Part shown: positions 25,593-34,166 of the stretch, one piece after another
How the letters are laid out: every line of letters starts with the position of its first letter
How positions within the stretch are numbered: position 1 is the first letter of the stretch
Assembly (NCBI RefSeq): GCF_002001175.1
Contig: NZ_MUNT01000001.1
Span: forward strand, 248,001-312,000
Direction: 5' to 3'
Origin: Rhodanobacter sp. C03
Lineage (GTDB): Bacteria > Pseudomonadota > Gammaproteobacteria > Xanthomonadales > Rhodanobacteraceae
Length of the DNA stretch: 64,000 nt
Made by a program: the position numbers and the translations under genes
The notes under the pieces: model-generated
What the model saw: only the letters and a program-made list of their open reading frames with translations
What the model was told of the DNA's origin: nothing
Database searches by the model: none

Positions 25593-27170
25593 TTACTGAG
25601 CCAGCTTGATGCCGGCTTCGTCCAGTAGCGCCTGCAGCGCACGCAGTTGCGGCTCGTATTTCTTCCAGCGCTTGAGCGCGCTGCGGTAGACCGGTGCGCG
25701 CACCTGTACGGCACTCGCCGTATTGACCGGTGCCGGATTGTTTTCGAAACTCAGGCAGGCATCGTTCCAGCTCAGCCCGCAGAATTCCAGCAATCGCCGC
25801 GAGCTCGCTTCCTGCGATTCCACCAGGGTCTCGTAATCCATTTCCAGGATGCGCCCCGGGAATACGCACTGCCAGTGCGCCATCAGGCGATCGAATAAAA
25901 CGTAATACCTGCCGGTATCAAGCAGGTCGAACGAATAGCCGTAATAAGGCGAAAGTGCTCCAAACAACTGTCGGAAATTGCTGAGGCAGGTATCCATAGG
26001 ATCACGCCGCAGACAGATGATCTTCGCGTTGGGCAGTGCGTGGGCAATGAAGCCCGCATACAGGAAATTGTGCGGCAGCTTGTCGATGAAATGCGGTTTG
26101 TTCCCGGTAGCGGGGCGCGTGCTGGAAAGATAGGTCTCTCCCACTTCCTTCCAGTCGACATGACTTGCGCGGGCAATCGTCTCGGGGTCGAGCAGCAACG
26201 CGGACGGGCTGCGCGTTGCATACTTGAGCGCCATGCCGAAATTTTGCAGCTCGCCGGCGGAATACACGTCTGGATGGCTGGTGATGATGCGCTCAAGCAG
26301 CGTGGTGCCAGTGCGCGGCATGCCGATCACGAAGATGGGTTCTTCGGTGGGGCAGCCAGATGTCGTCACCTCTGGATCGGGAAAGGCCGCTGTCAGCGCG
26401 TCAAACAGGACTTCATCTGACTGGATGGAATAACCACGCGTATGCCGCCCGGCCGATTTGCCGCGCACGTAATGACCGAATGCTGCGGGATAGTCCGCAA
26501 TGTCCTCGTATTCCTTCGCCAGCGCCATGTTGAGGTAGGTCTGCGCATCGGAGTTGTCGGCCAGTTGCGACAAGACCGACTGCAGCCGCTCGATATGATT
26601 GCTGGTCGGCGTTTGTCGTCGCAGTTGCGCGAGAGTCAAGTGCGCCTTCCAGTAGCCGGGAGCCAGCCCGATGCATGCCTCGAGCTCATGTTCGGCGGCG
26701 TCGATATCTCCCGCTGCGACCAAGGCGGTTGCCAGGTTGAACCGGTAGGGAGGATGACTGGGCATGAGTGCTACAGCGCCGCGAAAGGCCATCGCCGCCT
26801 GCTCATGCGCGTTTGCTTGCGTGTAGATCACGCCGAGGGTGTCCAGTGTGATCGGGTCATCAGGCGACAACGCCATGGCGCGATCGGCGGTGAGCCGTGC
26901 ATCGCGCATCAAGCGGACGAGAGCCAGTGCCTTCGCGTACTGCGTCGCATAGTCGGCGCGGCGGGGTTCAAGCTGCATGGCCTGGTGCAGGCAATCCAGC
27001 GCCTTTGGCATCTGCTGCAACTCCAGGTGGGCAATGCCAGCGATGTAGTTCACGCCTGGATGGTGTGGTGCGAGCGGCAGCAGTTGCTCCGCCAGTTGCA
27101 GCGCCTGCGTCCATGCGCGCCGATTGAACGCCGCGGTGAGCTGGGCAAAAAGTTCGGCGGGATCGGTCAT
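25593..27170 (-). CDS. TPR-repeat sulfotransferase (copy 1)
   Basis: A 525-residue cytoplasmic protein. Residues 1-230 are tetratricopeptide-type helical repeats (about 34-residue spacing, with conserved LAPHHPGVNYIAGIAHLE, LSPDDPITLDTLGVIY, MPSHPPYRFNLATAL). Residues 278-480 form a sulfotransferase domain related to tyrosylprotein sulfotransferases: PAPS 5'-phosphosulfate loop GMPRTGTTLLERI at 283-295, presumed catalytic Glu307 in SAGELQN, and 3'-phosphate motif CLRRDPMDTCLSNFRQLF at 386-403. It should transfer sulfate from PAPS to a peptide or small molecule; the acceptor is unknown. No signal peptide. It converges on receptor copy 1. Confidence 0.9.
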   Translation of the reverse strand: MTDPAELFAQLTAAFNRRAWTQALQLAEQLLPLAPHHPGVNYIAGIAHLELQQMPKALDCLHQAMQLEPRRADYATQYAKALALVRLMRDARLTADRAMALSPDDPITLDTLGVIYTQANAHEQAAMAFRGAVALMPSHPPYRFNLATALVAAGDIDAAEHELEACIGLAPGYWKAHLTLAQLRRQTPTSNHIERLQSVLSQLADNSDAQTYLNMALAKEYEDIADYPAAFGHYVRGKSAGRHTRGYSIQSDEVLFDALTAAFPDPEVTTSGCPTEEPIFVIGMPRTGTTLLERIITSHPDVYSAGELQNFGMALKYATRSPSALLLDPETIARASHVDWKEVGETYLSSTRPATGNKPHFIDKLPHNFLYAGFIAHALPNAKIICLRRDPMDTCLSNFRQLFGALSPYYGYSFDLLDTGRYYVLFDRLMAHWQCVFPGRILEMDYETLVESQEASSRRLLEFCGLSWNDACLSFENNPAPVNTASAVQVRAPVYRSALKRWKKYEPQLRALQALLDEAGIKLAQ

Positions 27171-27511
27171 GGAATTCCAGCTGGGATGTGGAAGTTGGAA
27201 ATTACGAAAATGTGGCAGTTCATCACGATGAACTTGCGGTCACGAACAGGGTGAGGAAGTTGCACATCGCCCACGGACCGTGGCCGATTGTAACGTGGCG
27301 GCATCCCTCGCTTCGGCTCACGCCATCTAACCCGGCCACGCGGTGGCCAGCCTGCTCTTCGCCATGCTTGACTCGGCGGGCCCCGCGCCTGGTAACGGTT
27401 GGTCGGGAGGCGACTCGCCATGTGCTTCGCCATGGCGTTTCGTTTCGCTGGCCGCGGCCGAAACTGGGCTCTTGAGAAAGCTGTCGAGTCGGCTGCTGTC
27501 GAATCGCTGTT
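27171..27511. other. Intergenic stretch upstream of the duplicated receptor, no gene seen
   Basis: About 340 bp between the start of sulfotransferase copy 1 (minus strand) and the regulatory region of receptor copy 2. Short open frames occur on both strands but without ribosome binding sites or recognisable products. The promoter of sulfotransferase copy 1 must lie at the left end; no clear boxes were found. Confidence 0.5.
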
Positions 27512-27605
27512 TCTTGCGTAATCGCAAGATTACGACGCACTATCATACGTTTTGATTTGATGTGTGAATATTTTGTTGCGCACACTTTCGTGGGCATGTT
27601 AGAAC
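27512..27605 (+). promoter_or_regulatory. Promoter and upstream inverted repeat of the second TonB-dependent receptor gene
   Basis: TTGCGC (27576-27581), 18-bp spacer, TAGAAC (27600-27605), the same geometry as for copy 1. Upstream, TCTTGCG-TAAT-CGCAAGA (27512-27529) is a perfect 7-bp inverted repeat with 4-bp centre; copy 1 retains its right half (CGCAAGAT). This could be an operator. Confidence 0.55.
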
Positions 27606-27752
27606 GCTAACGCGCCATGAATCGACCGACCGGCAGGGAGTGTGCTGGTTTGTGTGTTCCGTATTTCGAATGCCGGTTCGCGCCGATTACCCGTCCACTG
27701 AATGACGGGTTCAAACACATTGCTGAAAAACTCTGAGGGGAGTTCCGAACAC
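27606..27752 (+). promoter_or_regulatory. Conserved structured 5' leader of the second TonB-dependent receptor mRNA
   Basis: Matches the leader of copy 1: ACCGGCA and TGCCGGT arms are identical, the CCCGTC...GACGGG hairpin is stronger than in copy 1, and the AACTC-TGAGGG-GAGTT hairpin around the ribosome binding site is unchanged. A 39-codon frame (MNRPTG...) runs from 27617 to the stop at 27734-27736, overlapping the last hairpin. Because the frames differ in length between copies, conserved RNA structure is the likelier constraint. Confidence 0.5.
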
Positions 27753-30644
27753 ATGATCAAGTCGAAAATTGCCGTTGCCATCGTGGCAGCCCTGGCGCTT
27801 GGCTATACCACCGCGTACGCGCAGGATGCTCAGCCGAGTACATCGTCACAGCAGGATCAGAGCTCCGATCAGGCGCCCAGCACCAAGAACGCCAAGAAGC
27901 TGCAGGCGGTCACCGTGACCGGTTCGCTGATTCCGCAGACGCAGATCGAGACGGCCACGCCGATCATCACGATCACTGCGCAGGACATGAAGGCCCGGGG
28001 CTTCGCCACCATTGCCGATGCACTGCAGCAGTCGTCGTTTGCGACAGGTAGCGTGGAGGGTTCGCAGTTCACCAATTCGTTCACGCCAGGCGCACAGACC
28101 CTGAGTCTGTTCGGCTTGCCGGTCGGCTTTGTGAAGTACCTGATCGACGGTCGGCCGATGGGCAATTTCCCCGGCCTGTACAACGGTAGCGACACGTTCA
28201 ACAACTTGAGCGGCATCCCGATTGACATGGTCGACCATATCGACATCCTGCCGGGTGGCCAGTCCTCGCTGTACGGTTCGGACGCGATCGCCGGCGTGAT
28301 CAACATCGTGCTGAAGAAGCACATCGATGCACCTGTCATTGATGTGCGCTACGGCTGGCATTCGGATGGTGGCGGTGCCGATCGCCGGATCAGCCTGGCC
28401 GACAGTTTCAGTGCCGGCAAATTCAATTCACTGGTAGGTTTTCAGTTCGAATCGACACAGCCGATCTGGACCCGTGACCGCAGCCTGACCAAGCAGTTCT
28501 ATACCGAGGGAACCACGCCGCCGACGGCCTCGCGCGATTACCTGTTCACCAGTGCCGGTGGTGCGCTTTCGGGTTACCAGTTCCTGGATCCGGACAACTG
28601 CGCCAATGTCTCCAGCCAGTGGAACGGCACGCTGACCAAGCAGCATCGCAATGGCAGTGGCGACTACTGCGGCTCACAGTACACCCCGGGTTACGGAACG
28701 GTCACCACGGACAACAAGACGGCCAACATTTATACGCACAATACGTTCGACGTGAACGACAATCTGCAGTTGTACGGCGATCTGCTCTACAACTACCAGG
28801 AGCAGAAGTACACGAACGGTGCCGGTACGACATTTTGGGGTAGCAACGTGGTGGCAGCTGCCTCCGGTGGTGGCTATTACTGGGATCCGGGCCTGCAAAG
28901 CCTCATGCTCGCCCAGCATGTGTTTTCGCCGGAGGAAGTCGGCGGCTACTCGAATATCATGAACAAGAGTACCGAAAACTCCTACATGCTGACCTTCGGC
29001 GGAAAGGGTACTTTCGGCCAGTCAAACTGGGATTACGATCTCGGCTTCACGCATTCCGACGATAAATTGCTTGACCACGATTTCCAGCGCTTCACTATTC
29101 CGATGGAAACGTATTTCGCGAACCATGTGCTGGGGCCGCAGCTGGGTACGTATTACGGCTATCCCGTCTTCAAGCCGAATTACGCCGGACTTTACCAGCC
29201 GGTATCGCAGTCGGACTTCAAGGGCTTCACGGGCTATACCGACAGTCGTTCCAAGACCTGGGACAACATGTTGCGCCTGCAGCTTACCGATGCCTCGTTG
29301 TTCACCTTGCCCGGTGGCGACGCCGGCGTTGCGGCCGTGCTCGAGGGTGGCAACCAGGGTTGGAACGACTCGCCTGACCCGCGTCTGCTGGAGACAGTGG
29401 ACTGGAACGGCAATCAGGTTCCGTATGTCTGGGGTACCAGCGCCACGCCGGGTGCAGGCCATCGTTCGCGTTACGCGGCCACCGCCGAGATGAAGTTTCC
29501 GTTGCTGAGCCAGTTGACCCTGGATGCTTCAACCCGCTACGACAGCTACAACGTCTCGGGTCAAAATGTCAGTCATCCGACCTACAACCTGGGCATCGAG
29601 TATCGTCCGTTCGAATCCTTGTTGATACGCGGTAAGTACGGTACCGCGTTCAAGGTGCCCACCTTGTCTGACGAGTTCCAGCTGCCGAGCGGTTTCTACG
29701 ACAGCGTCACGGATTTTCTCAATTGCGGTCGACTGGGTTTCAGCGGCAGCACGCTCGCCAACTGCCCCAGCCTGTACAACAGCGTGCAGTATCACGGGGT
29801 GACCTATGGCAACCCGGCGCTGAAGCCGATCACGGCGAAGGTGTGGAGTTACGGCTTTGTCTGGGCACCGATCGAGCGGATGTCGGTCAGCGTGGATTAC
29901 CTGCACTGGGATATCAACAACGAAGTTGCCTCGGTCAGTGCAACCCAGCTCTCCAATACGGAGTATCTGTGCGATATCAAGACGATTGATCCCAATTCGG
30001 CGACTTGTTCGCAGGCATTCAATTTCATTACCCGCGGTCCAGGCACGACATCATCGACTGGCATCCCGCTGCTGGGTGGTATCACCCAGATCGTGACGCC
30101 CAAGCTCAATGTCGCCAACGAGCAGGTCAATGCGATCACGGCAAACTTCAGCTATGTCCAGGACATCGGCTACCTGGGCCAGTTGTCGCTTGCCCTGTCC
30201 TATTCCGATGAGCTGAAGCACACGTATCAGGATTACCCAACCGATCCATCGGTCAACTATCTGACCAATCCCAACTACAGTACCGACTTCAAGACGAAGG
30301 CGAATGGTTCGCTGACCTGGAGCAAGGACAAGTGGACGGCCACCTGGTATGTCAACCGTTATGGCAGCACGCCGAACTATCTGGCCACTGTGGCCAATAA
30401 CTACACCAGCAAGGGAACCGGCAAGCTGGCGCCCTGGGTTCTGTCCAACCTCAGCGTGACCTTCAATCCGATCAAGAGCCTCGGCTTGTCGTTCCTGGTC
30501 GATAACGTGTTCAACAAGATGCCGCCGGTGGATCACAGCTATCCCGGTACCACCGGTACGCCGTACAACGTATTCAACTACAACATCTACGGTCGTGCCA
30601 TGTACGTCGAGGCGAACTACAAGTTCGGCACGAGCGGCGAATAA
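27753..30644 (+). CDS. TonB-dependent outer membrane receptor (copy 2)
   Basis: From ATG 27753 the product has 963 residues. It is a close paralogue of copy 1: same signal peptide (MIKSKIAVAIVAALALGYTT), similar Gln/Ser linker, QAVTVTG TonB-box region, identical plug segment GGQSSLYGSDAIAGVINIVL, and similar barrel ending YVEANYKFGTSGE. The differences concentrate in stretches that should be extracellular loops (for example near residues 270-300, 360-375 and 590-610), suggesting a related but distinct ligand. It has its own leader and terminator and faces sulfotransferase copy 2. Confidence 0.93.
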   Translation: MIKSKIAVAIVAALALGYTTAYAQDAQPSTSSQQDQSSDQAPSTKNAKKLQAVTVTGSLIPQTQIETATPIITITAQDMKARGFATIADALQQSSFATGSVEGSQFTNSFTPGAQTLSLFGLPVGFVKYLIDGRPMGNFPGLYNGSDTFNNLSGIPIDMVDHIDILPGGQSSLYGSDAIAGVINIVLKKHIDAPVIDVRYGWHSDGGGADRRISLADSFSAGKFNSLVGFQFESTQPIWTRDRSLTKQFYTEGTTPPTASRDYLFTSAGGALSGYQFLDPDNCANVSSQWNGTLTKQHRNGSGDYCGSQYTPGYGTVTTDNKTANIYTHNTFDVNDNLQLYGDLLYNYQEQKYTNGAGTTFWGSNVVAAASGGGYYWDPGLQSLMLAQHVFSPEEVGGYSNIMNKSTENSYMLTFGGKGTFGQSNWDYDLGFTHSDDKLLDHDFQRFTIPMETYFANHVLGPQLGTYYGYPVFKPNYAGLYQPVSQSDFKGFTGYTDSRSKTWDNMLRLQLTDASLFTLPGGDAGVAAVLEGGNQGWNDSPDPRLLETVDWNGNQVPYVWGTSATPGAGHRSRYAATAEMKFPLLSQLTLDASTRYDSYNVSGQNVSHPTYNLGIEYRPFESLLIRGKYGTAFKVPTLSDEFQLPSGFYDSVTDFLNCGRLGFSGSTLANCPSLYNSVQYHGVTYGNPALKPITAKVWSYGFVWAPIERMSVSVDYLHWDINNEVASVSATQLSNTEYLCDIKTIDPNSATCSQAFNFITRGPGTTSSTGIPLLGGITQIVTPKLNVANEQVNAITANFSYVQDIGYLGQLSLALSYSDELKHTYQDYPTDPSVNYLTNPNYSTDFKTKANGSLTWSKDKWTATWYVNRYGSTPNYLATVANNYTSKGTGKLAPWVLSNLSVTFNPIKSLGLSFLVDNVFNKMPPVDHSYPGTTGTPYNVFNYNIYGRAMYVEANYKFGTSGE

Positions 30645-30671
30645 GCGCCACAGCTGAATCGCCTGATCCAA

Positions 30672-30702
30672 CGGCCCCGCTTCGGCGGGGCCGTTTCATT
30701 TT
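30672..30702 (+). terminator. Intrinsic terminator of receptor copy 2
   Basis: Stem CGGCCCCGC/GCGGGGCCG with TTCG loop, identical to the terminator of copy 1, followed by TTTCATTTT. Confidence 0.9.
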
Positions 30703-30781
30703 GTGGCTCATCAGTATGACTGGGCGGCAGCTGATGCTCGCGTCTCCGGTTCAGCGCGAGAGACGCAACCGGCGGCCATCA

Positions 30782-32362
30782 TCAAGAGATCGAGATGCCG
30801 GCTTCGTTCAACAGATCCCGCAGCTCGTTCAATTGCGGACCGTATTTCTTCCAGCGCTTGAGTGCGCTGCGGTAGATCGGTGCACGTACCTGTACGGCGC
30901 TGGCGGTGGCGACTGGCGTCGGGTTTGCCTCGAAGTGCATGCAGGCATCGTTCCAGGGCAGGCCGCAAAATTCCAGCAACTGCCTTGAGCTGGCTTCCTG
31001 CGAGTCCACCAGGGTCTCGTAAGCCACTTCGAGAATGCGTCCCGGCAACACTCGCTGCCAGTGCGCCATCAGGCGATCGAACAGGACGTAATATCTGCCC
31101 GTGTCGAGCAGGTCGAACGAATAGTCGAAGTATGCTGATTTGGGAGCGAACAACTGACGGAAATTGCTGAGACAGGTATCCATCGGATCACGTCGCAGAC
31201 AAATGATCTTCGCGTTGGGGAGCGCCTGGGCAATGAAGCCTGCATACAGGAAATTGTGCGGCAGCTTGTCGATGAAGTGCGGCGTGTGGCTGGTGGCCGG
31301 ACGGGTGCTGGCAAGGTAGGTCTCGCCAAGCAGTTTCCAGTCGACCTTGCGCGCACCGACGACCGTACCCGAATCGATCAGCGGCGGCGTCTGGCTGCCG
31401 GACAGGAACTTCAGCGACATGCCGAAATTCAGCAGTTCTCCCGCGGAGTACACGTCGGGATGGCTGGAGATGATCCGCTCCACCAGCGTGGTACCGGTGC
31501 GCGGCATGCCGATGATGAAGATCGGCTCGCCGGATGGGTGGCCAATCGTCGGATCAGTCCGTGGTTCCGGGAAACTCTCCGCAATGGCCGCAAACAGTGC
31601 CTCGTCCCGCTGGATTGAATAGTCGCGGTCGGCACCGCCGGCCGACTTGCCGTGAACGAGATGGGTGAACGCCTTCGGGTAGTCGGCGAGATCCTCGCAT
31701 TCCTTGGCGAGTGCCATGTTGATGCAGACCTGCGCTGTGGTATCGGTGGCGGCAATTTGCGGCAGCAGCGATTCCAGCCGTTCCACATGATGGCTGGCCG
31801 GTGTCTGCCGGCGCAGTTGCGCGAGTGTCAGATGCGCCCGCCAATACTTGGGGTCGAGTGTCAGGCAGGCCTCGATCTCGACCTCGGCGTCGTCGAGGTC
31901 GCCGGCGGCGACCAGCGAGGTGGCCAGGTTGTATCGGTAGGATGCGTCAGTCGGGGCAAGCGATGCGGCCTGGCGGAATACCGCGATCGCCGATCCGTAT
32001 TCACCGATCTGGGTATAGACCACACCCAGCGTGTCCAGCGTGATCGGATCGCCTGGCGACAAGGCCATCGCCCGGTCTGCGACAACCCTGGCATCGCGGT
32101 TCCTGCGCGCGGCGCAGAGTGCCTTGGCGTACTGCACGGCGAAGTCAGCCCGGGTGGGCTCCAGTATCCCCGCCCGGCGCAGGTACTCCAGCGCCTGTGG
32201 CAATTGCTCTAATTGCATATATGCAATGCCGGCGATGTAATTCACACCCGGATGACGTGGCGCGAGTGGCAGCAGGCGATCAGCCAGCTGCTGTGCCTGC
32301 GGCCATGCGCGCTGATTGAACGCGGTAGTGAGCTGGGCAAAGAGTTCGGCCGGGTCAGTCAT
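30782..32362 (-). CDS. TPR-repeat sulfotransferase (copy 2)
   Basis: A 526-residue paralogue of copy 1 with the same architecture: N-terminal TPR-like repeats (residues 1-230) and a PAPS-dependent sulfotransferase domain with GMPRTGTTLVERI, SAGELLN (presumed catalytic Glu) and CLRRDPMDTCLSNFRQLF. The start is supported by AGGA seven bases upstream and alignment with the other two copies (MTDPAELFAQL). It converges on receptor copy 2. A 12-bp tandem duplication (TGAGAATTGAGA twice, 32380-32403) lies just upstream. Confidence 0.9.
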   Translation of the reverse strand: MTDPAELFAQLTTAFNQRAWPQAQQLADRLLPLAPRHPGVNYIAGIAYMQLEQLPQALEYLRRAGILEPTRADFAVQYAKALCAARRNRDARVVADRAMALSPGDPITLDTLGVVYTQIGEYGSAIAVFRQAASLAPTDASYRYNLATSLVAAGDLDDAEVEIEACLTLDPKYWRAHLTLAQLRRQTPASHHVERLESLLPQIAATDTTAQVCINMALAKECEDLADYPKAFTHLVHGKSAGGADRDYSIQRDEALFAAIAESFPEPRTDPTIGHPSGEPIFIIGMPRTGTTLVERIISSHPDVYSAGELLNFGMSLKFLSGSQTPPLIDSGTVVGARKVDWKLLGETYLASTRPATSHTPHFIDKLPHNFLYAGFIAQALPNAKIICLRRDPMDTCLSNFRQLFAPKSAYFDYSFDLLDTGRYYVLFDRLMAHWQRVLPGRILEVAYETLVDSQEASSRQLLEFCGLPWNDACMHFEANPTPVATASAVQVRAPIYRSALKRWKKYGPQLNELRDLLNEAGISIS

Positions 32363-32379
32363 GGAATCCTGATTCGCGC

Positions 32380-32403
32380 TGAGAATTGAGATGAGAATTG
32401 AGA
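32380..32403. repeat. Tandem duplication of a 12-bp unit upstream of sulfotransferase copy 2
   Basis: TGAGAATTGAGA occurs twice head to tail, 18 bp upstream of the start codon on the minus strand. It would lie in the leader or promoter and may vary in copy number. Confidence 0.8.
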
Positions 32404-32505
32404 ATAGTGTGATTGCATTTCACGGAAGGCATCGTTTGAACGCGCGAATGCCATGCTTGAGACATCGTTGCAGCGAGCATGCATGCGGATCAACAGGCCC
32501 TCGCG

Positions 32506-34083
32506 TTATGCGCTGAATTTTATGCCTGCATCACTCAATAACATACGCAACTCGGCCAATTCCGCTTCGTATTTCTTCCAGCGACGGATGGCGGATCGGT
32601 ACAGCGGTGTGCGTACTTGCGTCGCACTGAACGTGGCTACGGGTGCCGGATTGTTCTCGAACTGCAGGCAGGCGTCATGCCAGGGCAGCCCGCAAAATTC
32701 GAGTAATTGTCGTGTACTGGCTTCCTGTGTATCCACCAGTGTTTCGTATTCCAGTTCAAGGATGCGTCCGGGAAATACGCGCTGCCAGTGTGCCATCAAG
32801 TGGTCGAACAGGACGAAATACTTGCCGGTGTCGAGCAGATCGTACGAGTAATCGAAAGAAGTGGAGGTCTGTTCGAACAGTTGGCGGAAATTGCTGAGGC
32901 AAGTGTCCATCGGATCGCGACGCAGGCAGATGATCCTGGCGTTGGGCAACGCGCGTGCGATGAAACCCGCGTACAGGAAATTGTGCGGCAGCTTGTCGAT
33001 GAAACGCGGCTTGTATGCAGTGGCGGGTCGTGTGCTCGAAAGGTAGTCGGCGCCGAGCCGTTTCCAGTCGAACGTTCGCGCTCGTGTGATGATTTCAGGA
33101 TCGAACAGCACCGGCGTCTGGCTGCCCGAGACGCGCTGGAGTGCCGTCGCGAAGTTCTGCAGTTCGCCCGCAGCGTAGACATCCGGATGACTGGAAAGGA
33201 TGCGTTCCACCAGCGTGGTACCCGAACGCGGCATGCCCACCACGAAGATGGGTTCCTCGGTGGGATCACCCAGCGACTCGGGTTGCGGTTCCGGAAAGGC
33301 GCGCGTCAGTTTCTCGAACATGACTTGATCTCGCTGAATCGAATAGCGGCGACCTCCGCGTGCTGCTGACTTGCCGCGCACGAGGCACTCGAACGCCTTG
33401 GGGTAGCTGGCCAGATCCTCGTATTCCTTGGCCAGCGCCATGTTCAGATAGGTCATGGCGGCGACATCGCCTGGATACTGCAGCAATAACGACTGCAACC
33501 GTTCCACATGATTTCTGGCCGGTGTCTGCCGTCCTAGCTGTGCCAGCGACAGATGCGGATTCCAGTACTTCGGCGCCAGTTTGATGCACGCCTCGAATTC
33601 CAGCTCGGCAGCGTCAAGGTCACCGATGGCTACCAGGGCAGTGGCCAGATTGAAACGACATGAAGCCTGTGTCGGCGAGCGTGCTACGGCGGCGCGGAAT
33701 GCTGCGACGGCTCGCTCATGCGCCCGTGCCTGGGTATAGATCACGCCAAGGGTATCCAGCGTCATCGGGTCATCGGGCGACAAGGCCAGCGCAAGATCGG
33801 CAGCAAGTACCGCTTCGCCTGGCAGGCCGGCTGCAGAAAGTGCCTTTGCATACAGCGTCGCAAAGTCAGCTCGCGTGGGATCCAGCTCGGCAGCCCTGCG
33901 CAGATATGTCACGGCCTGAGCCAGCTGTTGCAACTCCAGGCTGACCACGCCGGCGATGCTGTAGACCCCGGCATGGTTCGGTGCGAACGGCAGCAGCTGT
34001 GTCGCCAGTGCCTGTGCTTCCGGCCAGTTGCCGCGGTTGAAGGTTGCCACGAGCTGCGCGTAGAGCTGGGCCGGATCAGCCAT
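32506..34083 (-). CDS. TPR-repeat sulfotransferase (copy 3)
   Basis: The 525-residue third paralogue (MADPAQLYAQLVATFN) has the TPR half and the sulfotransferase half with GMPRSGTTLVERI, AAGELQN and CLRRDPMDTCLSNFRQLF; all presumed cofactor and catalytic residues are kept. Unlike copies 1 and 2 it has no receptor gene facing it, so it is either a spare from duplication or acts with a different partner. About 140 bp separate it from copy 2, so it could drive copy 2 as well. It follows rep (minus strand) by 83 bp without apparent functional link. Confidence 0.88.
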   Translation of the reverse strand: MADPAQLYAQLVATFNRGNWPEAQALATQLLPFAPNHAGVYSIAGVVSLELQQLAQAVTYLRRAAELDPTRADFATLYAKALSAAGLPGEAVLAADLALALSPDDPMTLDTLGVIYTQARAHERAVAAFRAAVARSPTQASCRFNLATALVAIGDLDAAELEFEACIKLAPKYWNPHLSLAQLGRQTPARNHVERLQSLLLQYPGDVAAMTYLNMALAKEYEDLASYPKAFECLVRGKSAARGGRRYSIQRDQVMFEKLTRAFPEPQPESLGDPTEEPIFVVGMPRSGTTLVERILSSHPDVYAAGELQNFATALQRVSGSQTPVLFDPEIITRARTFDWKRLGADYLSSTRPATAYKPRFIDKLPHNFLYAGFIARALPNARIICLRRDPMDTCLSNFRQLFEQTSTSFDYSYDLLDTGKYFVLFDHLMAHWQRVFPGRILELEYETLVDTQEASTRQLLEFCGLPWHDACLQFENNPAPVATFSATQVRTPLYRSAIRRWKKYEAELAELRMLLSDAGIKFSA

Positions 34084-34166
34084 GGTCGTTCCCGGACGTA
34101 AAGAAAGTCAGCGCGGTGACTGCTGCGGGTATCGTAGGAAAGTCTGCGCGCTTCTGCATGCGATCA

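Noticed and set aside
27171-27600. Possible small genes upstream of receptor copy 2, including a precursor peptide for sulfation
   Set aside because: Searched by eye for a short Tyr-containing peptide with an acidic flank next to the sulfotransferases. The short frames present lack ribosome binding sites and such a motif.
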